DNA of 50,224 nt from Schizophyllum amplum (lineage: Eukaryota > Basidiomycota > Agaricomycetes > Agaricales > Schizophyllaceae): NCBI GenBank assembly GCA_007026445.1, contig VDMD01000155.1:1-50224 (forward strand), read 5' to 3'. Position numbers and translations under genes: made by a program. The notes below the pieces were generated by a model. It did no database searches. It was not told where the DNA came from and saw only the letters and a program-made list of their open reading frames with translations. This document shows, piece after piece, positions 22,840 to 33,708 of this stretch (the first letter of the stretch is position 1; each line of letters opens with the position of its first letter).

Positions 22840-23780
22840 AAGTGGTCGATGACAAGAGGGCTAACACGTGGAATCAACCGAAACTGTTCCGGATCCGGAA
22901 TGGACCCATTGTGGACCCACACCGCTCTTACGCGGCTTGTACGCGGCCCAGACCAGGAAGTTGGCAGAAATGCCATAAGCATAAAGTCGCCGAAGGTCAG
23001 AATCAAAGTAAATATTGTACACGACGCGTATAGTCGTGATCTGTGCAGCCCCGACGCGGTACGCGAACCAACTAAGGGAGCGCCTAAAGTTACCCCCTTG
23101 GCGAGCACACTGTAGCGGTCGAGCACGACGCGAGTACCCTCTACGGCCTCGCGCCAACAATGTGAGCAGCTGTGCATAGCGTCAGCAGGACGAGAATGCA
23201 CGGGAGAAAGATACTTTTGACGCGTCCGGGCTCTCCATGCAAGATGACTGATGTCGCAAAAAGCTGGAACTTAGGGAGTGCGTAAGTACAAAGGCGAGCA
23301 AAAGCAACCGGCTGAGAATAATGATCTGACAGTGTAATTTTGGCCCTGAGGGTGCGAAGGAAGAGTCGTCCAGTAAAGCCCGCGCAGCAGAGATGTCTGA
23401 CTTCTGAAAGGAATCCGGACCACTTTGATACGCGCTTCAAAGCTGTAGAGCGCGGACAGAGAGCTGTAGAAGTGAGTAGTGACACTCGCAAGCCTCAAAG
23501 CCTTGAGACAAGATGAGAAGGACAGGGAAGATGAGCGTGTACGAAGACCTGAACATCCAAATATCGCTTGGTGTCAATCGCAGTTGCACCTTGTCTTGGA
23601 ATATTCCGCATATAGCCAGACTCGCTTTGTGGCGAATAAAGGCATAGTCGCACAGAAGAGATGTACGCGGCCTGGGAGATAGTCGATGGCCAACAGAACC
23701 TGCTCCTGGCAGTGGCAAGCGAATGCGATGAGCGGCTCGAACGCAATGATGCGCCTTCCAATTTCGGGACGCGCCACCGT
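22840..23780 (-). pseudogene. possible decayed multi-pass membrane protein
   Basis: The minus strand has several strongly hydrophobic stretches in changing frames: SSYTLIFPVLLILSQGFEA (about 23490-23550), RVKSIFLPCILVLLTLCTAA (about 23165-23220) and LYASCTIFTLILTFGDFMLMAF (about 22960-23030), plus ARLCTYALPKFQ and a CWREAVEGTRVVLD stretch. The order loosely recalls fungal seven-helix DUF6533-like proteins, but I could not assemble a spliced frame with a start and stop. It may be a relic, or a gene with many errors. It lies between two surface-protein genes on the same strand. Confidence 0.3.
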
Positions 23781-23903
23781 GGACCTAAAACAAGGACAAG
23801 TGGCTGGGTAGCTTGCTGCTTGCGCAGATAATTTACTTTGCCTGGTTCTGAAGACCGTCCAAACGAGAAAGCAGAGGTTGCATACGGATGGTATTGGTGT
23901 CAG

Positions 23904-25459
23904 CTATGGGACATATTCTGGAGGGCTGTTGTGGTAGATGGAGGCGATATCTCGATTTCTTTGCGGCGAGTCGGCAGGGCCTGCTGTGTTGTTGGGCACC
24001 GCGCGTACATCGCGCTTCCGCGCAAGGGCCGTCGCTATCCCTGGACAGTTGACAGTAAATCATAGTTAGCTGAACTGACATCGTTTGCTCACCTGAGGGG
24101 GGTGGCATCATCTGCTTCGACCGAAAGGACTGCGCCGATGAACCAGGCTGCAAGAAAGGTTCCACTACAAGGCCTTCCTGGCTTACGAATTTGGGAGTGT
24201 CCCGGACCCGCGTTCTGCAATATAACAGCAATCCAGCTACAACCAAGATAGTCGCTAAACCGCCGAAAATAGGACCCACGATCGCCCCGATGCGTGGCGC
24301 TGTCGATGTCCCTTCTTGCGCGGTGGACGACGTAATAGAACTGGCTTGCGTCGAGGCGGGAATGGTAACAGTGGTCCTTGAACTACGTCAATGAATATGT
24401 GTTCGCCGTTCTTGAATGGCGCTTACCTCGAAAGCACGGAAACTGAATCTCCCAGGACGCGAATGGAATTGAGGCAAAAGCGCGCATTGTCCGCAGGGCC
24501 GACGGTGATGGTATACTCCTCGTTCTCGCTGAGGCCGCCGCGGTAGTACTTCAACGAGTTGCCTAGAAGCCATCCCGAGTACGCATTACGAGTCTCCTGC
24601 TGGCCGTTCAGACTCTAGTATAGAGATTTAGCCAGAGGTCAAGATCAATGAGCAAGGCATATGCGTACAACCGTATATCGCTTATGCTCGTGAGTGGTTG
24701 AGCCATATATCGCAACCGCCCGACCGCCCGTGAACTTCATTGACACGGACGACGAGGGCAGATCCGCTCTGGTGAAAGTCGCCTGCATGGTTGCATTTGG
24801 CACGCCACGCCAGCTATCGACGATCCAGTTTCCGGCATAATCGAGCAGAGAGGCGTCGCTGTTGTCGACTACGGTCCAATTCAGACTATGATCTGTCAGC
24901 GGTGAAATGCACAGAGCATTGCGTGACACTGACCCGTCATACTCGTCGTGGAGTATCACAATGCTATCGATGATACATAGGTGCGTCCCTCCCTTTGAGT
25001 TGCAGGATAGCGAGACGTGGTGCTCGACGTCCGCTCTGAGGTCCTCGCGATTGAACAGTAGACCGTCTCCCGGTGCCTCACCTGGTGTAGCGTCGCTGGA
25101 ATCCAGCTGCACAGTGTACGACGCGTTGGCAGAGCCTTGTATCTGAACGCCAGTTCCTGCAGATTGGCGTTCGATACAGAAGTTCAGTATCGTTTCCAGA
25201 CCACATTGCGTACCGTAGAATGTCAACGATACGGAACCTGTCCCGTTGGACACGTGCCTCGAATCACCTGAAGCAGCTTCGAGTCCGGATACCCCAGGCT
25301 CGTATCGTGACCCAGTGTACCATTGCGTCCAGCCTTCTTGTGCGCCATCATCTATCTCTATGTCAGCATCTTCGCGGGCCGTCAAAGGGTATACTTACAG
25401 TAGGGTTCGTACGTGAGCCATTGACTGGTGTCGTCGATGGAGAGATTCCACGCGGCCAT
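23904..25459 (-). CDS. single-pass cell-surface protein with two jelly-roll-like ectodomains
   Basis: Five exons (25459-25399, 25351-24669, 24614-24427, 24382-24093, 24040-23904), 452 residues in phase. The ectodomain holds two beta-rich, similar-looking units (SVSLTFYGTQ... and SVSMKFTGGRAVAIYGST), each followed by a QLDSS or SLNGQQ type strand, a layout common in basidiomycete surface proteins. A Ser/Thr stalk follows, then one transmembrane helix (GAIVGPIFGGLATILVVAG), a basic stop-transfer (RTRVRD) and a Pro-rich cytosolic tail ending in PPEYVP. The ATG at 25459 gives no signal peptide. Just upstream another frame encodes a good one (SGIAFVWLWITLVSAGVLP), so the true start is probably farther upstream, behind an unresolved splice or a one-base break. 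Ligand unknown. Confidence 0.7.
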
Positions 25460-26532
25460 CCCTAGGTTCGTGGATGGAGGGAGGAAGGAAGCACACCGGC
25501 AGAAACGAGCGTTATCCAAAGCCATACAAAGGCGATGCCCGAAGCTCGGGGAGTGAGTGAACAGGAATGTGTTGAAGTCCGATGACAGCTCAGCAAAGAT
25601 CCACTGCATCAGCAAATCATACTATTGAGCTTGCTCTCCTTCCCACTATCCACCGCTGACCGAGACATTTTTAGAGCGAAGCAACTGACTGCCCTCAGTT
25701 GAGCAAAATCTGCTGATTGTTGGCGTCGATGTTCTGGGTTGTCAAATATACTTGTCTGTTGGGCCTCGCAAAGACCGCCATCTTTAGCCAAAGGCCCTAT
25801 CGCTCAGAGTCATACATCACCAATCATGATTTTACTGTGCGTCGTGAGAGGGCGAAGGGTCGCTGGGCAGTGTCATGCGATTTGGATCCTGCAATCTTCC
25901 TGCTCTGATCTAGCCGGCGTGCGAGAACTTCTTGAGGTCTTTGTTAGGTTTGTGTTAGGTCAGGAATAGGACAACCAAGTATGTTATACGATTATGGAGA
26001 CGTGGGACGGAGGAAGCGGCGGCGTTTGCCGAGGGTTTGCAGGCCAGCCGCTGTGGTCCGGGCCGTTCGGCCGACAATGGACTTTGCCTTGTTCTGCGCC
26101 ACCATGCATCGCACGCTGCTCCATCCATATGACACCCCTACTTCCCTTTCTCGACCTCCTCGGCGATCACAAACATGTCGCTGTTCTGCTTTGGTTGACC
26201 ACATTGGCGGCAGGACCGGCGGCGCCTTGTATACGGATCCTAGGGATGCGTGGCAGCTCGACTTTCATAAGCCCTATTGTCTTCCGTGATTCGCCGCACT
26301 GCTATATGATCAGCAAACTATCTTTGTCAATGGTCAATGATCTTCTCTTTATAACGCTCAGATTTCTGAGAACCACGCAGGTACGTGTCATAATGTATCG
26401 TTTATGGTCCTGCTTGAACGCTTGGGCCGCCTTTATGACACGACACAGGTAGTTATAAAAGGTTCTTTAGGATGGTTGTCTACTTGTATACTCAGCCCCA
26501 CCAACTTTACATCGGCTCTGCATCGGCTCGCC
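25460..26532. other. divergent intergenic region, 1.07 kb
   Basis: Between the surface-protein gene and the plus-strand orphan gene. It should hold both promoters. A perfect TATAAAA lies at 26454-26460. The remaining open frames (for example 25994-26452 plus) have no recognisable content. Confidence 0.5.
26454..26460 (+). promoter_or_regulatory. TATA box of the 26533 gene
   Basis: TATAAAA, 73 bases upstream of the ATG at 26533. Distance and orientation fit a fungal core promoter. Confidence 0.6.
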
Positions 26533-26987
26533 ATGTCTTCGTTTGACTCACGCAAGGGAAATCCTACGTCTGGCTGCTGCTACTCTCCCGAAGACGTCGC
26601 CCTCACCATGTATTACGGCTGCTGCGACAGTGTCGTGAAGGATGCACTTCGGACCGCGGGGCCGAAGCAGCGCCTGTGGCGTGACTCACTCGGTCGCGAG
26701 GAGGCGCGCCGCGCTCGCAACTGCACCAAAGGTTCTCCGGGGGACGACCCGAACATGTTTTTCGACATTTATCACACCGCCCTTTGGCATGCGGTCGCAA
26801 CACACATCAACAACCTCGAGATATTATTGTCAAGCTCTAAAAGCGAGTATGAAGTCTTTGTGCGCCGCGCTGTAGCGGTGAGTGCGACATGACTGCACCT
26901 TCTACATACGACGTGACACTGACCTATTTCCTTGGACAGTCGCTCATTGATCTGCGCCAGGGCGGCTCGGGGAACACTCATCAATGA
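26533..26987 (+). CDS. orphan small protein, unknown function
   Basis: Two exons, 26533-26877 and 26940-26987, joined by a good GTGAGT...ACAG intron of 62 bases; 130 residues. There is no signal peptide or membrane segment. Two Cys-Cys pairs lie close together near the N terminus (SGCCYS and YYGCCDS), followed by a basic middle (REEARRARNC) and amphipathic helices (HTALWHAVATHINNLEILL). It ends LRQGGSGNTHQ. I do not recognise the family. A consensus TATA box, a proper intron and a clean frame support a real gene. It may be lineage-specific. Confidence 0.6.
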
Positions 26988-27447
26988 CTGGAGTATAGGG
27001 ATTTGATCCTGTACTCGATAGTCGGTACAGGATTAGTGATCAAACGTCAAAGAACAGTGATTTGTGGCACAGCGCTTCTGCCACCTTGAGCCGATATGTA
27101 TATCTCCAGTTTACCCTCATATGTCTTACAGTATACATTCGTACAAATTCGAGAAGTCCTGGAGCTGTCTTGACTTGCCGCAGGACGTACGTGCACCGTT
27201 GACCAACGAAGCTGTTGCCACTGGCCAAAGATTGTGACTATGCAAGGGGATATCTGGGGCACGTGCGCCCAAAGTGCCGTGATCAATCATAATGGGCCCG
27301 CGTGCCGGAGCTCCGTCCCAAACCGCACGTCCCTCCGCTGGTACCCCGGAGTCAGCTGGTGCGCCGAAGCGGGGTATTTAGTGGAAGGCCAAGATTACGC
27401 CGCGCAGCGCCCAAGTCATCCTTGCCTTCCTCGCTCATCTCGTCGCC
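26988..27447. other. intergenic, promoter of the 27448 gene
   Basis: 460 bases between two plus-strand genes. No clear motif or coding potential found. Confidence 0.4.
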
Positions 27448-28610
27448 ATGTCCGACATTCCTCTCGAGCAGCATACGATCAAGCTGGTCCTCAGCAGCCT
27501 CTGCGCATCATGCCCTTCGATCCCGGAGCACCTCTTGTCGCCGCTGCTGGCGAAGCGGCACGCCTTCCTGGACCTTCGCCCCGACCAGGATGCCCAGGAC
27601 TATCTCTTGTGGCCCTCCGATGATAACGCGAAGGTCATGGGCACCCTGCGGTCCTTGCGGGTGTCCGCCTACGACTTCTACACCATTCAGTACACTGCCG
27701 ATCCCGAGTCTGTGTTCGCGCACGTTCTCGTCCGCTCAAACGCCGATGAAGTGCGCGTGGTTTTCTACTGGGACGCGGATCAGGCGCAGTGGAAGTATCA
27801 CAACGTTGGCCTGATGCCCTTCCCCGCCAACAGCCACACGACGCTGGAGGACGCTGTGAAAGCAGCGACGCCTGGACCGTCGTCAGACGTGCAAGAGCAA
27901 GAGGCCGTGTACGGCACTGATGACGACTACTGGAATGCGTATGGGCAGGAGGACGACGACGCGGAGGACCAGTCGCATCAGCCTTCGCATCAAGCCCAGG
28001 ATGGGTCGGAGGATGCGTACTGGGCACAGTACTCGTCCATACACGGTGCGTCAAAGACGTATGTGCTATCTGTCAGACGCTGATCATTCATGTCGTTGCA
28101 GGTACCGCTGATTCCACCATCCCCTCCCCTCTACCGGTTCAGAAACGCAGGACGGAATACTTCGAGCAGCGTGAAGACGAAAGCGTCCTCACAGCTGGCT
28201 TCGTAGCCATGCGCCCGCGCCTACCCTCGGACCCACCATGCCCTACCGATCTCAGCAGCCGATTGGAGAACATCTCCCCTCGCTCTAACTCTCCCCTCGC
28301 GATGACGGACGACCATGAGTTGGACGTGCGCCGCTTCGACAACAGCGTCGAAGAAGAGGGAGATTCTGCGTCCACCGACACGCTTGATGAAGGGATTTCA
28401 GGTGTTTCTTCGCCCAAGGTGCCGGACAGCGCTGGCGAAGGCGGTGTAGCCGTCGTCGTATTAGACGAGGAGACGGAGGCAATGAAGGACAGCGTCCGGG
28501 GGCTCTATCGACTATGGAAGCTGAAGAGGGGTGGTGCGGCTGCGAAGGAAGATGATTCGGAGCGTCTGACATTCACTAACATGGTCAGAGATGCGTTGGC
28601 GTCGGTGTAG
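27448..28610 (+). CDS. conserved-looking acidic protein of unknown function
   Basis: Two exons (27448-28045 and 28102-28610), 368 residues in phase. The first 130 residues look folded: an N-terminal helical segment (EQHTIKLVLSSLCASCPSIPEHLL), then alternating strands with YDFYTIQYTADPESVFAHVLV and VRVVFYWD. The middle is strongly acidic with repeated DDDYWNAYG and SEDAYWAQYS blocks, that is two D/E-x-YW-x-Y repeats. The C-terminal part is disordered, ending in a helical segment (DSVRGLYRLWKLKRGG). No known domain recognised. The YW blocks could be short linear binding motifs; this is inference. Confidence 0.7.
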
Positions 28611-28773
28611 GGCGCGTCTTCTTGCTCAGTTCGGCATAGTTGCACGTCCGCGTAGTACAGGTTTCCGGCATCCATACATGACGCTTGAAATGGTAACTTA
28701 CACTGAAGCCGATGAGTGCTGTCGGTGGTGTGACGAGAAAATTGTGTGGACCTTCAGCTTCCTGGCCCCTGGG

Positions 28774-28814
28774 ACGCGTTGACCGACGCGCCGCGCGCGG
28801 TCACGTGTACGCGT
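28774..28814 (+). promoter_or_regulatory. ACGCGT pair and E-box upstream of the BTB gene
   Basis: ACGCGT at 28774-28779 and 28809-28814, with CACGTG at 28802-28807, all within 90 bases before the ATG at 28864. ACGCGT is the MBF site in yeasts and CACGTG the Cbf1/bHLH site; use here is inferred. Confidence 0.45.
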
Positions 28815-28863
28815 ACTTGGATACCTTCGGTCAATTCCCCCATCCAACACCCAACCATCACTA

Positions 28864-30532
28864 ATGGATGCAATGCAAGAAGGCGGGAACCCAGGCGCCG
28901 CGCCTCCTGGCTCCTTGCGCGAAACTCAGATACCGCCAGTACAAGCAGCTCCGGGCCCGCCTGACGACGCTAGGGTACCGTACATCCCTTTTTATCAACA
29001 TTATCCTTATCCTTTACAGACTTCCTCGCAAGGACCATGTAAGGATAAGCTTGTCCCCTTCAGTGACGCGTAACTGATCTCCATTCAAGGGTCCGCACCG
29101 CCGATTACAACCACCGGCATAGACGCGTCGCACACCTCTCCCCCTGGCGCAACGCAGCCTCAGCCGTTTCCTCTATCTCCTCCGACGCCGACAGTTGAAC
29201 TACAACCCGAGAACCCGGCCGGTGTTGACATCGACCTGTCCGACGACTCGGAAGACTTGCCCGATCTCGAGCGCCTCGTCGACAACATGCGTCCAGGAGG
29301 CAGCAGCCAGCCGCCGGTGAAGGCAGAATCCCCCTCTCCCCCGAAGGCCACAGTTAAGGAAGAGGATGAGGACAGCATCGTCTATGTCTCCTCTCGCGAC
29401 CCCAGTCCCGCTCCCAGAGCTCGCGCCGTGCAGCCTCCCCCATCGTTTTCGAAGCCCCCGAAGCCGCGCATGCTGAGCGCCACTCAGGCGCAGTCCTCTC
29501 TATCCCCCAGGATAAAGCCCAAGCCCGCTTCCTCGCGCAACGCACAGCGTCCCGGTCTCAAGCGCAGGCCTTCCACTTCGCCGGCCGATGCGTCTTCGTC
29601 CCCTAAGCGCGCGCGTGCCGCTATAAAGCATGAAGACTTCTGGGCGCTAGATGGCAGCGTCATCTTGCAGGTCGAGAACATCCAGTTCAAGCTTCATCGC
29701 AGCTCGCTCGCTAAACAGTCGGCTTGGATGGCTGTGCTCTTCGAAGAGTCACCCGACAGCGAGGACATCGGCGGAGTGCCTATCTACTGCCTCGACAGGA
29801 CCGGACTCCGTGCAGGGGATCTAGAGATTTTGCTGCGAACCTGGGAGAACGCGATGTTAGTGATACAAAGTATATGCGCATTTATATATTGACATTGCAC
29901 TCAGACTGTATGCGCTAGAGCCTGCACCTTTCATAACCACCGTCGCGGTGCTTCGCGCGTCTCTAGCTCTTCACTTCATGGACTACGAGTCCTTCGCGCG
30001 ACACCAGCTACAGAGGCTCTGGCCCGATGGGCTCGAGGACCTGACGACCACCCGCATCCCGAACGCGGTCGCCACCGTGGTGCTCACACGCGACGGTCAT
30101 ATGCCTGGCGTCCGCAAGCGTGCCATGTACGAGCTCGTACGCACGGAGGGCTTCAGTCAGGGTCCGAACGAGGAAAAGCTCTCCGAGACGGAGTACAGCG
30201 CCCTGGTCCGAGCACGCGAGAAGCTGACAAATGTCTGGATCATGAACGCGGGTATGGCTCCAAAAGTAGACCTACCGGACGGCCACAACGATCTCTATTG
30301 CATAGAGAAAGTGGGACACGGTATCAGGGCGCACTACTCAGCCCTCAGCGAGACGAAGATCTTGGAGGAATACACTAATGATGCTATCTGTGGCCTGCAG
30401 GCGCTCGCGGAAATTGACTGGAAGGCGCACAGGTTCTGCGACCGCTGCGCGACCGCGAAACGCAATGCGTGGAGCGAAATACGGCGGAAGCAGTGGGAGA
30501 ATCTTGATATCTGGCTTGGGGAGCAGAAGTAG
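28864..30532 (+). CDS. BTB/POZ-domain protein
   Basis: Three exons (28864-29038, 29090-29855, 29905-30532), 522 residues in phase. The first 240 residues are disordered and Pro/Ser-rich, with an acidic block (IDLSDDSEDLPDLE) and a basic, possibly nuclear-localising stretch (SSPKRARAAIKHE). The BTB fold runs from about residue 242 to 370: FWALDGSVILQVENIQFKLH, SSLAKQSAWMAVLF, VYCLDRT-type strand, then LYALEPAP. The C-terminal part has a Cys pair (RFCDRCATAKRNAW) resembling that of many agaricomycete BTB proteins. Such proteins dimerise and often recruit CUL3; a partner cannot be deduced. Start chosen as first ATG after the in-frame stop region. Confidence 0.82.
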
Positions 30533-30957
30533 TCGACCATTATTCCTATCATACTTACCAGTTGGTATCACGGTATGCTTTATACTTTAATCGTCTTGCT
30601 GGTTCTCTCCTGTGCGAAATAAATACCAATGTAACGATCAAGGCTTTTATCCGCTACAGTAGAGCCTATGTAAATCGCGAAATAAATAAGCAAGCGCAGC
30701 GTCCACTTGTGTAAGGTTATCGGAGCGTGAAGGCACGCAGCCCGTGCGTGGTTTCCCTGGAGTCAAGATGATTAAGGAATGCCAGAGCCACTGTAAATGC
30801 TTTGAACATGGCGTAGGCAATGATCTGGTTGTAACGAGTCAAGACGGCAGATCGTGCAACTCGGAAAATCACGTACTCATGTACATATCATCAAATGACA
30901 TGAGGGCCCTGACAACAGTGGAAGCATGAGTATGGACACAATCACCGGCTGGTGGAC
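30533..30957. other. intergenic, convergent 3' ends
   Basis: 425 bases between the BTB gene (+) and the broken Zn2Cys6 gene (-). AT-richer than its surroundings, consistent with two 3' untranslated regions. Nothing else seen. Confidence 0.4.
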
Positions 30958-32835
30958 TTACATGAATGCAAATGCCTGATCGAGGACGACCTCGACGTCC
31001 TCTGCACTTATGCCAAGTGGATTCGTTGCTCCTTGCAGTGCATTCAGCTGGTTCATACTCGATATGAGTGCCTGGCAGGCAATTGGCCATAAAGTCTGCC
31101 GGCCGATATATTTGGTGAGCTTGCGCGCAGACGAAGGACCGACGTACACCAATGACAGGATTCATGACACCGATGTTCTCCACGTCTACCGCATCAAATA
31201 TTTGCACGAAGGAGCGCGCGGCGAGAACGGTCTTGCTCCACGACGTCGATGAAGTCGCCACAAATGGCGAGTGAAGACGAATGGACGCTATGAAGGTATC
31301 ATATCAGTTTTGCAGGACTGTATGTTGTCGCGCAATCTGCCTACCAGCGTTGATGAGGATCCGCGCCATGATATGAACACGGAGCACTGCAGGGGTCTGG
31401 CGCTGTACGCACTCGATGCTCGGCAAACCCGTACGAAATTGGTCGAGGAGATGGTCATACGACGAGAAATTCTTGCGGAACTGGTCGGTCTCGATTTTGG
31501 TTCATATCTGACACGTACTTAGATAATAGCCGGGGACAAGAAAAAGAAAGCTACGCACTCGGTCGATGATGCGACGCAAGATTGGCTGCTCGCTCGTGCA
31601 GAAAAGACGCCTGGCAAAGCAGCGCCATGGAAGAACATTCTTGCAGGCCCCTTCGCGCAAGTCCGCTACGAAATGCCAGCAGAGTCATCCTCCCGCGAGC
31701 GGTCGATGAGAAGTGGTTCTGAAGGCACCGTTAGTGCGCGTCTGAAAGAATATGCGGAGGACTGACCCGTTCGTACTGCATCATGTCGAGCGGCCAAGGA
31801 GTATCTACCTGCATACCATTGTCCGATGTGATCGCCGAGACGAGCTCGGACGACACCGACCAGCACGTGCTAAGGAAAAACACGGCCCAGAAGGCACGAA
31901 TACGTTCGCCTTCTTCTATCTGATCAACTGGGGGTGGATGAACGACGCCGGCCACAAATGTAGCGCTATTTGCATTGCTAGAGCGTATCTTGTGGAGGCC
32001 AACAGCCATGGACAGGGAGACGGCCGTCCCCGCGTGATACTGTCCTTCCATGACACGATTTTGGCGGAAGAAGTAGGTGCTGATGAGGACCGATGCCTGT
32101 ATAAGCTGAATGACATGGTGAAGTTGCTGTCCAGGCGGCGACATGGCGTGGCGAAGCGCGGACGCAAGGAAGTTTGCCTCGTCAGTCGTCAACGAGTCCG
32201 AGCCAGAGAGATTTGCACCCCAAAGGTAGACGGACATCTTGAGGACTGGAAGCGGCGGCATGGAGGAAGCGATACTCTGTCGGAAGCGGCTCCAATTGAG
32301 GAAAAAGCCAAGCTCCTCTGCATGAGGGTGGAAGGCCTGAAGCAGGCTCTGGACCACATTGAGAGGCGGCTCTTCCTATTCCACAAGTCAGCACCGTCCC
32401 GGGGGTGAACGACATACTCACCATTGATATGCGAGACATAGATGAGCGGCTCTCCGTTCGCACGCCGTAGGGATTGCTGAGGGATAAAGTAGAATTGGGG
32501 GCTTCGAGCTCACGCAAACGGCTTTCAAGGTGGGCAATGTTGGCTCCCAGCTCTCGCGTACGGTTCTTGCCCACTTCGGTGTAGTAGCAGCGTTTTCCAG
32601 ATCCAGCAGAGCGGGTGCACTGTCCACAGGTAGGTTTAACTCAGTCGCAGCGCTGTTGTTCGCGTCAAGAGAGTAGAGACGGAGAAGATGAGATATGCTT
32701 ACAATGTTGCATTGCCTGGAGAACGTTTATATGCACGGCAGTGGCGAAGAGAGCAGTTGAACGGTGCATACTTGCATGTGCTGCAAGCGCCCCCGCGCCG
32801 CAAAGCAGAATCACTTGACGAGTTGAAAAACTCAT
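30958..32835 (-). pseudogene. Zn2Cys6 transcription factor, broken tandem copy
   Basis: Paralogue of the next gene upstream (33709-35619). Recognisable exons: 32835-32772, 32715-32703 (13 bases), 32652-32422, 32375-31767, 31718-31559, about 31500-31345 and 31287-30958. The zinc cluster reads CSTCKQCNIRCD, then TGA where the paralogue has Gly, then VKPTCGQCTRSAGSGKRC. A coiled-coil linker (ELGANIAHLESRLRELEAP) and the fungal regulator middle domain (LLQAFHPHAEELGFFL, SVYLWGANLSG, VDTPWPLDMM) follow. Lesions: the ATG is one base out of frame with the cluster, at a run of five T; the internal TGA; a break between the exons near 31500-31560; and one near 31145. This is more than one base-call error would explain, so it is probably decaying. 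Confidence 0.75.
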
Positions 32836-33708
32836 ACCGTTATATCCGTTCGAGCCTCATCGTGCTGTGAACTGTCATGGCGCGGTTATGTGTCACAGTT
32901 GCTAGACGTGCGTCAAGTCATTCAGCGTTGTTTACAAAGTCCAGTCACGAGTTCAGAGGACACCGATTTACCTTTACGGTCTCTGCATGTGCTCGTCTCC
33001 AAAATCATAATGGAGGCCGGGATGAGGCAGGTTTGGCGGGAATGTCGCCGACCTACTTGTGCGCAGAGGGGCCCGACCGTCAGAGTTCTGTTAGGAAAGT
33101 CTGTCTGCCCCACCACTTACAGTAACGTACAATCTCCGAATCAGTAGCCTCGCCGTCATAATGCTATCGTACACGCTTGGAGTGAGCTTCCGTGACTCGG
33201 CTCTACAATTGGCGAGACATGATGCAGAACCAGAACAGGGTAGCGGTTGATACCGCTACAGGTCCCGGGCCGAGGTCATCTCACTTACTTGACTGAACAG
33301 CTCCCCACCCGAGAGCTTCATTTGTGTTCGCAGGTGTACTTTCCTCCCACAAGAGGACTGGAGCAAAAGTTGAAAGGAAGATGATGGGAGTCGGCGACGG
33401 TCCATGAACGTAACTTCCATAAGGAGATTCCGATCCAGGACAGTCAAGTAGCCTGCGCTGACCTGAGCTCTCGTGAACATATAGTGACACACATGAGGGG
33501 TACGACAATGGGCATGCGTCAGATCTGGTCATTGTTTGATTATCCAGCGGTGCAGAGTTCTAATATATTTAAAAAGGGATATTTTCGCGAGCACTACTGG
33601 TGGACACTGGACACCCGGTTACGTGGATACTGACGACTTGAGGTGATGGTGATGCGACACTGGTGGAAGGTGATTGAGTGAGATTAACCTTCACGAAAAA
33701 GAACCAAA
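32836..33708. other. intergenic between the tandem Zn2Cys6 genes
   Basis: About 870 bases containing the 3' region of the intact copy and the promoter of the broken copy. Open frames on both strands lack domains. Confidence 0.4.

Noticed and set aside
32418..32627. Alternative open frame across the zinc cluster of the broken Zn2Cys6 gene
   Set aside because: It lacks the cysteines; the cluster is clearly in the neighbouring frame.
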